64,000 bases of DNA from Myxococcus terminator_A (GTDB taxonomy: Bacteria > Myxococcota > Myxococcia > Myxococcales > Myxococcaceae). Below the pieces are notes generated by a model. It was not told the DNA's origin. It saw only the letters and a program-made list of their open reading frames with translations, and searched no databases. Every line of letters starts with the position of its first letter. Within the stretch, counting starts at the first letter, position 1. This document shows, in pieces, positions 1-8,142 of this stretch. Made by a program: the position numbers and the translations under genes. The stretch spans positions 62,001 to 126,000 of the forward strand of contig JBLZWL010000096.1 in the NCBI GenBank assembly GCA_049194865.1, in the 5' to 3' direction.

Positions 1-1854
1 GACTTCCTCGGCCTGAAGACGCTCACCGTGATTCAGCACGGGCTGGATTTGGTGAAGCGCAACCACGACAAGGACATTCCGCGGCACGAGATTCCGCTGA
101 ATGACGACAAGGTCTGGGAGTTGATGGCCAAGGGCGACACGGCCGGCGTCTTCCAGATGGAGTCGAGTGGCTTCACGGAAATGGTGGTGAAGCTCAAGCC
201 GTCCTGCTTCGAAGACGTCATCGCCGCTGGCGCGCTCTACCGCCCGGGTCCGCTGGACTCCGGCATGGTGGATGTCTTCATCAACCGCAAGCACGGCCGG
301 GAGAAGGTGTCGTATCCGCATCCCGCGCTGGAGCCGGTGCTCAAGGACACGTACGGCGTCATCGTGTACCAGGAGCAGGTGATGCAGATTTCGCAGGTCC
401 TGGGTGGCTACACCCTGGGCCGCGCGGACCTGCTTCGCCGCGCCATGGGCAAGAAGAAGGCCGAGGTCATGCAGGCCGAGCGGGCCGGCTTCCTCGAGGG
501 CTGCGCGAAGAACAGCGTCGACCTGAAGGTCGCCGGTGAAATCTTCGACCTGATGGAGAAGTTCGCCGAGTACGGCTTCAACAAGAGCCACTCGGCGGCG
601 TACGGCCTGGTCACGATTCACACCGCGTGGCTGAAGGCGCATTACCCCTGCGAGTTCATGGCGGCCCTTCTCTCCAGCGAGAAGGACAACACGGACAAGG
701 TGGTGAAGCACATCGGCGAGGCGCGCGAGTCGGGCCTCCAGGTGTTGCCTCCGGACGTGAATCAGTCCGACCTCCAGTTCGGCGCGGTGGAGGGGAAGAT
801 TCGCTTCGGGCTGGGCGCCATCAAGGGCGTAGGCGAGGGCGCCATCGAGTCCATCCTGGAGGCGCGCAAGGACGGGTCCTTCAAGAGCCTCTTCGACTTC
901 TGCGAGCGCGTGGACAGCAGGCGCGTCAACAAGAAGGTGTTGGAAGCGCTGGTGAAGGCGGGCTCGTTCGACTTCGAGAAGCGTCCTCGCCGGCAGGTGT
1001 TCGACACGATTGAGCGGGCGATGAACCGCGGCTCGTCGAGCCAGAAGGACAAGGCGGCGGGGCAGAGCTCGTTGTTCGGCATGTTGGCCGGGCCGGCGTC
1101 GGGTGGCGCCGCGATGAAGGACGACTACGTCGTGGTGGAGGAGTGGTCGGAGAAGGAGCGGCTGGCGCTGGAGAAGGAGGCCATCGGCTTCTACGTGTCC
1201 GGCCATCCGCTGCATCAGTACGACAAGGAGCTCAAGCGCTACGCGAAGCCGATTACGGCGGTGCAGCGCGCGCGCAAGGACGACAAGCTCACGGTGGCGG
1301 GCGTCGTCACGGTGTTGCGCGAGCGGCCCACGAAGACGGGCAAGCGCATGGCGTGGGTGACGATTGAAGACCTGTCCGGGTCGATTGAGCTGGTGTGCTT
1401 CCCGGGCAAGGACGGCACTCGCAATGTCATGGGCCGGGATGGCAAGTGGGCGAAGCAGGGGCCCAAGCCGGGGTTCGAGAACTGGGAGCACCTGCTCAAG
1501 TCGGACGACCCGATTCTGGTGACGGGGACGGTGCAGATCAGCCAGCGTGACGAGGACTCGCCCACGCCGGAGCTGATTGTCGATGACATCCAGAGCCTGA
1601 AGGAGGTGCGCGAGAAGCGCACCAAGCGGCTGGAGCTGCGCGTGCCGGCGGACCTGCTGACGGAGGACCGCGTGGCGAAGCTGCACGAGCTGGCGAAGAA
1701 GTACGCGGGGGCCACGCCGGTGGCGGTGAGTGTGCTGTTCCACGGTGAGGCGGAGGCGCTCATCGGGAACACGTCGCTCAAGGTGCAGGTGCATGACGAC
1801 CTGCTGCTCGCCGTGGACCGGTTGTTTGGAATGCGGGTGGTGGAGTTCGGGTGA
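1..1854 (+). CDS. dnaE: DNA polymerase III subunit alpha, C-terminal part (5' end outside window)
   Basis: Catalytic subunit of the replicative DNA polymerase. The frame is open from the first base, so about half of the usual ~1170 residues is missing and 617 residues are visible. The first residues, DFLGLKTL, match the conserved palm block that, from memory of E. coli DnaE, carries the third catalytic Asp. Conserved polymerase blocks follow (FQMESSG, YRPGPLDSGM, YQEQVMQIS, GFNKSHSAAY). A helix-hairpin-helix segment (GLGAIKGVGEGA, visible residues ~270-282) and an OB-fold (from ~430, LTVAGVVTVLRERP) come next. The PHP domain and the first two catalytic Asp lie upstream of the window. About 100 bases separate it from the toxin gene downstream. 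Confidence 0.97.
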   Translation, partial: DFLGLKTLTVIQHGLDLVKRNHDKDIPRHEIPLNDDKVWELMAKGDTAGVFQMESSGFTEMVVKLKPSCFEDVIAAGALYRPGPLDSGMVDVFINRKHGREKVSYPHPALEPVLKDTYGVIVYQEQVMQISQVLGGYTLGRADLLRRAMGKKKAEVMQAERAGFLEGCAKNSVDLKVAGEIFDLMEKFAEYGFNKSHSAAYGLVTIHTAWLKAHYPCEFMAALLSSEKDNTDKVVKHIGEARESGLQVLPPDVNQSDLQFGAVEGKIRFGLGAIKGVGEGAIESILEARKDGSFKSLFDFCERVDSRRVNKKVLEALVKAGSFDFEKRPRRQVFDTIERAMNRGSSSQKDKAAGQSSLFGMLAGPASGGAAMKDDYVVVEEWSEKERLALEKEAIGFYVSGHPLHQYDKELKRYAKPITAVQRARKDDKLTVAGVVTVLRERPTKTGKRMAWVTIEDLSGSIELVCFPGKDGTRNVMGRDGKWAKQGPKPGFENWEHLLKSDDPILVTGTVQISQRDEDSPTPELIVDDIQSLKEVREKRTKRLELRVPADLLTEDRVAKLHELAKKYAGATPVAVSVLFHGEAEALIGNTSLKVQVHDDLLLAVDRLFGMRVVEFG

Positions 1855-1953
1855 TGCTTGTGGCGCTCCTGGCCTGCGGGCTGGGGCGTCACCGCCTTGT
1901 AGGAAGCCATGAGAGGGCGTTGGTTGGCGCTCTCATCGGCTACGGTTCGAGGC

Positions 1954-2664
1954 ATGTCACTGCTTCGTTGGCTTCTCCTCGGAGTGCTGTTGTGGGGCTG
2001 CTCGTCCTCGGGGCCGTCCGGTGCCCTGTCGCGCGGGGCTGCTCCCTCCATGGGTGTCTGTGAGCGTGCGCACGAGGAAGAGTGCGTCGCCCTTGCCTGT
2101 GCTGGGGAGGAATGCAGCCTGTTTGGCTGTGAGGACGTCGACCCGGAAGCGCTGTCGTCCGGGGCGGAGTCACCTCGTGTCGAGCCCGTCCTGGCCATGA
2201 GGCCGCCGCCACGAGCCCCTCCGGCTTTTCGCAATTGGGGGAGCCTGGGAATCCGTTCGGGTGCACGGTCTCGGATGACGTTTCACTTCCGCTATCGTGA
2301 GGGGTTCCTCCCCGCGTTGCCGCGTGGGCCAGGAAAGCTGGTGCATCACCACTTGTTTCCCCAGGAGCAAGTGCTGGCGCGGTGGTTTCAGGAGAGCGGT
2401 ATCGACATCCACAAATTCACCATCCTGATTCCCGAGCACATCCACCGGCAGATCCATGGTGAAACCGGGCGCGGTGGACTGTGGAACCAGGCTTGGAGGG
2501 ACTACCGGAGGAGCACGATCGAGGATGGCCGCAGCGCCACGCGCGAGGAACTTCATCGAAAGGCGGTTGAACTCATTTTTCGCTTCGAGCTGACAGGTCC
2601 CGTGGTGCCCTACAATGCGCCCCTGGCGCCGTTCAATTCGATGCCTCAACTCCGTGCTCCCTAG
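1954..2664 (+). CDS. SitA6-type polymorphic toxin lipoprotein (TIGR02269-like)
   Basis: Predicted lipoprotein of 236 residues. The start at 1954 is chosen because it begins directly with a lipoprotein signal peptide ending LLWGC (Cys16); a longer frame from 1909 adds 15 residues without signal character. A Cys-rich stretch (36-59) and a Pro-rich linker (~74-92) precede a C-terminal domain with HHHLF (131-135), DIHKF (151-155), EHIHRQIHG (161-169) and a conserved WNQAW (177-181). The His-rich layout resembles HNH-type nucleases, but the activity is unproven. SitA lipoproteins of myxobacteria are delivered between siblings by TraA/TraB outer-membrane exchange and poison cells lacking the cognate SitI. 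The next gene, 7 bases downstream, is a double-CXXC protein of the matching immunity family, which supports the call. Confidence 0.8.
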   Translation: MSLLRWLLLGVLLWGCSSSGPSGALSRGAAPSMGVCERAHEEECVALACAGEECSLFGCEDVDPEALSSGAESPRVEPVLAMRPPPRAPPAFRNWGSLGIRSGARSRMTFHFRYREGFLPALPRGPGKLVHHHLFPQEQVLARWFQESGIDIHKFTILIPEHIHRQIHGETGRGGLWNQAWRDYRRSTIEDGRSATREELHRKAVELIFRFELTGPVVPYNAPLAPFNSMPQLRAP

Positions 2665-2671
2665 AGGTTCG

Positions 2672-3394
2672 ATGAGGTTCTACAGAATCGAAGAGGACAC
2701 TTCGCTCGGCTGCGATGGATATCTGGAGGCGGTGAACAAGTGGTGTCTGCCGGGTGTGGAGCCCTGTCCGAAGTGTCGTCTCGGTGGAGGCACGCCGTGG
2801 CTTGCCTACCCTTGTGTGGACCTGTCCGGGTTGCCGCCTCATGAGCTGCGGAAGCTGAAAGACCCATGGCCGGTTCCGTTCGAGGAGTTCTCGCGGCTGC
2901 GTGAGTTGGTCCGCCCCCTGGCCCCGTCCTGGGCGCTGCTGGAGCCCGGCACTCAGTATGGCCCTTGCAATGGGAAAGGCTTTGGGCGCTTTGGTGCGCT
3001 CTTCGTGCAGGACTCTTTCGCGCTCTTTCTCCGTCGAGAAGTGATGGGAGCCCTTCAGTCCGAAGGGTTGCGGGGGCTCCAGGGCTGCCCCGTCGACATT
3101 CGGTTCCGAGGCGCCAATCCGCCCGAGTTGCTCGAGCTTCAACTGGAGCTTCATGGGCGGATTCATTCATCAGGACTTGCGCCGTTGCGGAGCGAGCCCT
3201 GCTCCACTTGCGGCAGGCGCTCCGGCAAGTGGATCCAGCACTTCATCCTGGATGCCGCATCGCTTCCCCAGGACGTGGATGTCTTCCGGCACAGTGAAGC
3301 CTGGGGGATCCTTATCGTCACCGAGCGCTTCGTGGACACGGTGAAGCGGCTGGGACTGGACGGGGTAACGTTCAGTGAGTTCGAGGTCCGCTGA
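2672..3394 (+). CDS. SitI6-type double-CXXCG immunity protein
   Basis: Cytosolic protein of 240 residues with no signal peptide. It has two CXXC pairs, CPKC at 32-35 and CSTCG at 177-181, the pattern of the Myxococcus double-CXXCG paralogue family (TIGR02264, SitI6 immunity proteins). The first pair is followed by Arg rather than Gly. The start at 2672 lies 7 bases after the toxin stop; an upstream frame from 2615 would overlap the toxin and was rejected. Tight linkage behind a SitA6-type lipoprotein gene is the standard toxin-immunity order and suggests co-transcription. It probably binds the toxin's C-terminal domain in the cytoplasm, perhaps with zinc held by the two pairs (inference). Confidence 0.8.
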   Translation: MRFYRIEEDTSLGCDGYLEAVNKWCLPGVEPCPKCRLGGGTPWLAYPCVDLSGLPPHELRKLKDPWPVPFEEFSRLRELVRPLAPSWALLEPGTQYGPCNGKGFGRFGALFVQDSFALFLRREVMGALQSEGLRGLQGCPVDIRFRGANPPELLELQLELHGRIHSSGLAPLRSEPCSTCGRRSGKWIQHFILDAASLPQDVDVFRHSEAWGILIVTERFVDTVKRLGLDGVTFSEFEVR

Positions 3395-3430
3395 AAGCGG
3401 ATGCCGCGCTTCTCCAACACCCCACTGCTT

Positions 3431-3466
3431 CCGCGTGGGTGAGGTACGGTTCGCCCACTCACGCGG
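3431..3466. promoter_or_regulatory. Inverted repeat just upstream of the ECH1-like gene
   Basis: Arms 3431-3441 and 3456-3466 are complementary over 11 bases with one mismatch and are separated by 14 bases. The right arm abuts the Shine-Dalgarno GGAGG (3466-3470) of the following gene (ATG 3476). It could be a repressor operator or a leader hairpin that affects ribosome access. No regulator gene is adjacent. Confidence 0.35.
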
Positions 3467-3475
3467 GAGGCCGTC

Positions 3476-4303
3476 ATGGACACCACCTACAAGTCGCTGC
3501 GCATCGAGAAGGCGGATGGAGTCGCCGAAGTGATTCTCCTGGGCCCCGGTCGCGGCAACGCCATGGGCCCGGACTTCTGGCGGGAGATGCCTGAAGCCAT
3601 TCGCGCGCTCGACGACGACGAGTCCGTGCGCGTGGTGCTCGTCCGGGGAAACGGCGACAACTTCACCTACGGCCTGGACCTGATGGGGATGATGGAGTCC
3701 CTGGGGCCCCTGCTCATCGGTGACAACAACCTCGCCCTGGAGCGCACGAAGCTCCTGAAGCTGATTGGCGACATGCAGCAGGCCACTGAAGGTGTCGCCC
3801 GCTGTCGCAAGCCCTTCATCGCCGCCGTGCACGGCTGGTGCATCGGTGGCGGCATGGACCTCATCGCCGCGTGTGACTTCCGCTACTGCTCCCGCGACGC
3901 GAAGTTCTCCCTGCGCGAGGTGAAGGTCGGCATCGTCGCGGACCTGGGCGCCCTCCAGCGTCTGCCTCGCATCATCGGCGAGGGCCACACCCGCGAGCTG
4001 GCCTACACCGGTGGCGACGTAGATGCTGAGCGCGCTCTCCGCATGGGACTCGTCAACGAGGTCTTCCCGACGGCTGACGAGATGCTCACCCAGGCCCGCT
4101 CCATCGCGCGGCGCATCGCCGAGAACCCGCCCCTCGTCGTCCAGGGCGCCAAGCAGGTGATGGAGTACTGCGCGGACAAGTCCACGTCGGACGGCCTGCG
4201 CTACGTCGCCGTGTGGAACTCCGCGTTCCTCCAGTCGCACGACCTCGCCGAGGCCTTCTCCGCCTTCGCCGAGCGCCGCCCCGCGAAGTTCCTGGGCCGG
4301 TGA
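3476..4303 (+). CDS. Enoyl-CoA hydratase/isomerase family, ECH1-like dienoyl-CoA isomerase
   Basis: Crotonase-fold enzyme of 275 residues, a normal length. Its motifs are closer to delta3,5-delta2,4-dienoyl-CoA isomerase (eukaryotic ECH1) than to plain hydratases: NFTYGLDLMGM (~62-72), GGGMDLIAACDFRYC, then REVKVGIVADLGALQRLPR. The acidic residues ECH1 uses for proton transfer, Glu in REVKVG and Asp in VADLG, are both present. The C-terminal part (YVAVWNSAFLQSHDLAEAF) also matches ECH1 layout. It would move double bonds in fatty acyl-CoAs with odd-numbered double bonds during beta-oxidation. GGAGG sits 5 bases before ATG 3476. The gene is probably monocistronic, because a terminator follows its stop. 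Confidence 0.85.
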   Translation: MDTTYKSLRIEKADGVAEVILLGPGRGNAMGPDFWREMPEAIRALDDDESVRVVLVRGNGDNFTYGLDLMGMMESLGPLLIGDNNLALERTKLLKLIGDMQQATEGVARCRKPFIAAVHGWCIGGGMDLIAACDFRYCSRDAKFSLREVKVGIVADLGALQRLPRIIGEGHTRELAYTGGDVDAERALRMGLVNEVFPTADEMLTQARSIARRIAENPPLVVQGAKQVMEYCADKSTSDGLRYVAVWNSAFLQSHDLAEAFSAFAERRPAKFLGR

Positions 4304-4307
4304 GCCC

Positions 4308-4328
4308 GCCCCTCTCGCGAGGGGCTTT
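4308..4328 (+). terminator. Rho-independent terminator after the crotonase gene
   Basis: A perfect 7-bp stem GCCCCTC/GAGGGGC (4308-4314, 4319-4325) with loop TCGC is followed by TTT (4326-4328), starting 5 bases after the stop codon. The short T tract makes it moderate in strength. Confidence 0.6.
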
Positions 4329-4388
4329 CACCCGCTGCGCTCACAGTGCGAGGATTCCCATGAAGTCGAGTCCCGGGAGTCCCACGGA

Positions 4389-5423
4389 ATGACGGAGACA
4401 GTTGGGTTGCTGGGCTATGGGCGCTTCGGTCGCGCCCTCTCGGGGTTGCTGTCCGACGCGGGTGTGCCGCACAGCGTGTTCGACCCGAGGCAGGACGAAG
4501 TCCCTCCGAAGCTGCAAGCCACCTCGCTCGCGGAGCTGGCCTCGCGCTCCACGGTCTTCGTCCTGGCGATGCCTGTCACCGCCATGCACGATGCGCTGAC
4601 GGCGCTGCGCCCCATGTTGTCGCCCACCCAGCTCGTCATCGACGTGGGCAGCGTGAAGGTGCGGCCGGTGCAAGTGCTCGCCTCCGTGCTGGGGCGCGAC
4701 ATTCCCTGGGTGGGTACGCATCCGCTCTTCGGCCCCGCGAGTCTCGCGCGTGGGGATGCGCGGCGCACCGTGGTGTGTCCCAACTCGCTTCACCCCGAAG
4801 CCACCCAGCGGGCACGTGCGTTATTCGAGCGGCTCGGCTGCGAGGTGACGGAGATGTCGCCCGAAGCGCATGACTCGCTGATGGCTCGTACCCACGTGCT
4901 CACCTTCTTCCTGGCCCACGGACTCGTGAAGGCGGGAGTGGGGAAGGACCTGCCGTTCGCCCCTCCCAGCTTCCAACCCGTGGCCCGGCTGGAGGAGTAC
5001 GCACGCACGGAGGTCCCCCACCTCTTCAACGTCGTGCAGTCGGAGAACCCCTATGCGCGCGAGGCCCGCGCGGGACTCCTCGACGCGCTCACGGAGCTCC
5101 ACCAGGGCTTGGAGGCCTCCGCGAAGGCCATTCGCACCCCTACCGCGCCCCCCGCACTGCTGGACGTGCGTCAGCGCATCGACCAGGTCGACCGCGAGCT
5201 GGTGTCACTCTTGGCGCGGCGAGCGAGGCTGGTCCAGGAGGCGGCCCGCGTGAAGTCGGAGCACGGACTCCCGTTTCCCGACACGGAGCGGGAGTCATCC
5301 ATGCTCGACATCCGACGCGAGTGGGCGGAACACGATGGGCTCCAAACAGGCGCGCTGGACGACGTCTTCCACGCTGTGTTGCGGCTGTGTCGCGACACCG
5401 CGAGCACTAACGCTGAACGGTGA
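4389..5423 (+). CDS. Prephenate dehydrogenase with C-terminal chorismate mutase domain
   Basis: Bifunctional aromatic amino acid enzyme of 344 residues. The N-terminus has a Rossmann fold (GLLGYGRFGRAL) and the TyrA motifs VIDVGSVK and GTHPLFGPAS, consistent with NAD(P)-dependent oxidative decarboxylation of prephenate to 4-hydroxyphenylpyruvate. From about residue 257 an AroQ-type chorismate mutase helix bundle follows (VRQRIDQVDRELVSLLARRARLV). The order dehydrogenase-mutase is the reverse of E. coli TyrA, where the mutase is N-terminal. The gene's 3' end overlaps the convergent U32 peptidase gene by 17 bases. The start at 4389 is the first ATG that opens the frame. No aromatic-pathway genes are adjacent. 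Confidence 0.85.
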   Translation: MTETVGLLGYGRFGRALSGLLSDAGVPHSVFDPRQDEVPPKLQATSLAELASRSTVFVLAMPVTAMHDALTALRPMLSPTQLVIDVGSVKVRPVQVLASVLGRDIPWVGTHPLFGPASLARGDARRTVVCPNSLHPEATQRARALFERLGCEVTEMSPEAHDSLMARTHVLTFFLAHGLVKAGVGKDLPFAPPSFQPVARLEEYARTEVPHLFNVVQSENPYAREARAGLLDALTELHQGLEASAKAIRTPTAPPALLDVRQRIDQVDRELVSLLARRARLVQEAARVKSEHGLPFPDTERESSMLDIRREWAEHDGLQTGALDDVFHAVLRLCRDTASTNAER

Positions 5424-8040
5424 ACGTGGGGTTGAGGACCTTCATGGTCCCCTTCGTCACGCCGAACTGCTCGTGCACGGCCGCGCGGCGCACGGTCTCC
5501 GCCGGGGAGATGCGGCCCGCGAGCAGCTCTTGATACGCCCCCAGCACGCGCGTGGCCTCCTCGCGCGACTCCCGCACGAACTCCACCCGGAAGCGCCGCA
5601 CGCCGCGCGCCAGCAACGAAGGCACCAGCGACGCCGCGCTCTGCGCCTGTGCGTTGAACACCGTGTTGCGGCAGCCCACGTCCACCACCACCGGATGCTC
5701 CAAGCCCTTGTGGTCTCTCAGCGACAGCCGGTGCTTCTCGCACGGGCGTCCACAGCTCTTGAAGTCGCGCCCATGCGACAGCGTGTGCGAATACACGCAG
5801 TGCTCCGTGTGGAACGTCGAGATGTGGTGGTGCACCGTCACCGCGAAGCGCTCGGCGGGCAGGTGCTCCAACATCGCCCCCAACTGCACCGCGTCCAAGT
5901 CGTGCGCGAAGGTCAGCGTGTCCAACCCCAACCCGAGCAGATGCAGCGCCGTCACGGAGTTGGTGACGTTGAGCGAGAAGTCGCCATGCAGCGCCGGCCG
6001 CGTCTCCCCCGGAGCGAACGGCCGCTCCAGGAAGTGCATCATCGCGCCCCAGTGCCGCGCCAGCACCGCGTCCGGCTTCAGCTTCGCGATGCGCGCGTCG
6101 TAGCCTTCCTCGCCGGGCTTCTGCACCCGCATCGTCGCAATCGTCACGCGCAGCCCCGCCGCGCGCGCCCGCTCCACCGCCCGCTGGAGCCCCACCAACT
6201 CCATCCAGTCCAGCTCCACCTCCGGCAGCCCCGCCGCAATCACCGCCTCGAGCTGCTCGTCCGTCCGGCACAGCGGCAACAGCCGCGCGCCCTCGGCCGT
6301 GGGTGACGCGACGACGCGCTCCCGCTGAGAGGCGCGCACCTCCTCCAGCACCGCCGTCTCCCGCACCGTGCGCGCCGGCCCGCGAGACACCGCCTCCGTC
6401 AGCTCCGCCACCAGCGAGCGACGCAGCGCCTTCAGCTCCGACACCGGCAGGTGCAGCCCCGTCGCCAGCGCCGTCGTGTCCAGCTCCGTCAAATGGAACG
6501 ACGTACCCCCCAGCGCCGCCAGCTTGTCCTTCAGCAGCGCCGCGTCCATCCCACCACCGCGAGCCTGCGCCAGCGGCACCGCGCTCGACGCCGTGGCCAC
6601 ATGGCCTCCTCGCGCCGTGCCCGTCACCACCAGCGGCCCACCCGCCGTCCCCGAGACCGTCAGCGCCAGCGGGACACGGCCCTCGGGCTCGCCCTGCGCC
6701 AGCAGCTCCTCCGTGTGCTTCGCCAGGGAAGGATCACTCGTCACCCAGACGCGCTGCCCGCGCACCACCCGCGCCATGTCCGGCCCGGGATTGCCGAAGC
6801 CCAGCACCCAGCCGTCGCCCGTGCGCTCGACGCGGAACAGCGGCCCGCCCGCCTCGTGCTTGTCCTCCGGATGCCCATCGTCGAACACCACGCCCATGCC
6901 CGGGCGAGGGGACAGCTCCGCGGCCACCGGCGCATCACCCTCCAGCGGCGACGACACCTTGCCCTGCGGCGACTCCGCCTTCGTCCGCGCGTCCTGCTGC
7001 TGCCCCAGCCCGCCCGTCCACGGACGTCCCTCCGGGTCCTCCGCCACGAGCACGTCGCGGCCCTGCACCGCCTCCACCACGCCCAGGTATGCGCCCCGGT
7101 GCTTGGGGAACCTCCCCTCCACCAGCGTCTGGTGGTCCGAGCCCGCGAAGAAGCCGTGCGAGAAGCCCCGGCTGTACGACAGCGTCATGTCGGCCAGGTC
7201 CTTGCGCAGTGCCCCCGTGTCCGCCTTGCCCGCCGTCACCCCGTCCACCCAGCGCCGATAGCCCTGCACCGCCGTGGCCACGTACTGCGGCCCCTTCTGC
7301 CGGCCCTCGATCTTCAGCGAGTGCACGCCAATCTCGATGAGCTTCGGCACCGCCATGACCCCGGCCAGGTCCTTGGGGCTGAGCAGGTAGCGCACGTCGC
7401 CCAGGTCCTTCGTCTCTCCATCCACCACCAGGTCATACGGCAGTCGACACGACTGCGCGCACTGGCCCCGGTTCGCCGAGCGTCCACCCCACGCCTCGCT
7501 GGTGAGGCACTGGCCGCTCCACGACATGCAGAGCGCTCCGTGGATGAACACCTCCAGCTCGATGTCCGTCTCCGACGCCAGCCGTCCAATCTCCGCCACC
7601 GACAGCTCGCGCGGCACCACGATGCGCGTGGCACCCAGCCCGCGAGCGAAGCGCGCACCCTCCGCGCTCGAAATCGTCATCTGCGTGGAGGCATGGACCT
7701 CCATCTGGGGACACACCGCGCGAGCCACCAGCGCGATGGCCGGGTCCTGGACGATGAGCGCGTCCACGCCCGCGGCGGCCACGCGCCGCAGGATGTCCTC
7801 CACCACCGGCAGCTCCGGCTCGAACACCAGCGTGTTCATCGTCAGGAAGGCGCGAGCCCCCGCGCGGTGCACCAGCGCGAGCGTCTCGGGCAGGGTGGCG
7901 AGCGAGAAGTTCTCCGCCCGCGCGCGGGCATTGAAGCCCTCGTCCAGCCCGAAATAGATGGCGTCCGCGCCACTGGCCAGCGCGGCCTTCATCGAGTCGA
8001 GGTCTCCAGCGGGGGCGAGGATTTCAGGACGACGGCGCAT
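5407..8040 (-). CDS. U32 family peptidase with C-terminal DUF3656-type region
   Basis: Protein of 877 residues. The start at 8040 is chosen because it begins with the family's usual N-terminus (RRRPEILAPAGDLDSMKAAL); the frame runs open upstream to 9072 only as an antisense shadow of the reductase gene. Signature blocks are FIHGALCMSWSGQCL and a Cys cluster (RGQCAQSCRLPYDLV, GRPCEKH, DVGCRNTVFNA). Known members modify 23S rRNA (RlhA hydroxylation of C2501 in E. coli, 653 residues) or are described as collagenase-like. This longer form, with an extra middle and C-terminal region, is common outside enterics. A role in rRNA hydroxylation is possible but not shown. It is divergent from the reductase gene across 102 bases. 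Confidence 0.85.
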   Translation of the reverse strand: MRRRPEILAPAGDLDSMKAALASGADAIYFGLDEGFNARARAENFSLATLPETLALVHRAGARAFLTMNTLVFEPELPVVEDILRRVAAAGVDALIVQDPAIALVARAVCPQMEVHASTQMTISSAEGARFARGLGATRIVVPRELSVAEIGRLASETDIELEVFIHGALCMSWSGQCLTSEAWGGRSANRGQCAQSCRLPYDLVVDGETKDLGDVRYLLSPKDLAGVMAVPKLIEIGVHSLKIEGRQKGPQYVATAVQGYRRWVDGVTAGKADTGALRKDLADMTLSYSRGFSHGFFAGSDHQTLVEGRFPKHRGAYLGVVEAVQGRDVLVAEDPEGRPWTGGLGQQQDARTKAESPQGKVSSPLEGDAPVAAELSPRPGMGVVFDDGHPEDKHEAGGPLFRVERTGDGWVLGFGNPGPDMARVVRGQRVWVTSDPSLAKHTEELLAQGEPEGRVPLALTVSGTAGGPLVVTGTARGGHVATASSAVPLAQARGGGMDAALLKDKLAALGGTSFHLTELDTTALATGLHLPVSELKALRRSLVAELTEAVSRGPARTVRETAVLEEVRASQRERVVASPTAEGARLLPLCRTDEQLEAVIAAGLPEVELDWMELVGLQRAVERARAAGLRVTIATMRVQKPGEEGYDARIAKLKPDAVLARHWGAMMHFLERPFAPGETRPALHGDFSLNVTNSVTALHLLGLGLDTLTFAHDLDAVQLGAMLEHLPAERFAVTVHHHISTFHTEHCVYSHTLSHGRDFKSCGRPCEKHRLSLRDHKGLEHPVVVDVGCRNTVFNAQAQSAASLVPSLLARGVRRFRVEFVRESREEATRVLGAYQELLAGRISPAETVRRAAVHEQFGVTKGTMKVLNPTFTVQR

Positions 8041-8142
8041 GGCTCCGCCCTCTACCACAGCGAGCCCCTCCACGCGCCCGTGGACGCAGTGCGGCAGGTT
8101 CTGTTCAAGTCGCCGCCCGGTTGCTTCCACAGGAGACGAATC

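Noticed and set aside
2672..3394. Reading the double-CXXC protein as a rubredoxin or zinc-ribbon enzyme
   Set aside because: Two widely separated CXXC pairs in a 240-residue protein directly behind a SitA6-type toxin fit the immunity family better.
4360..4392. A 10-codon open frame ending in an ATGA overlap with the TyrA-fusion start
   Set aside because: It has no Tyr-, Phe- or Trp-rich content expected of an attenuator leader and no ribosome site; such short frames are common by chance.
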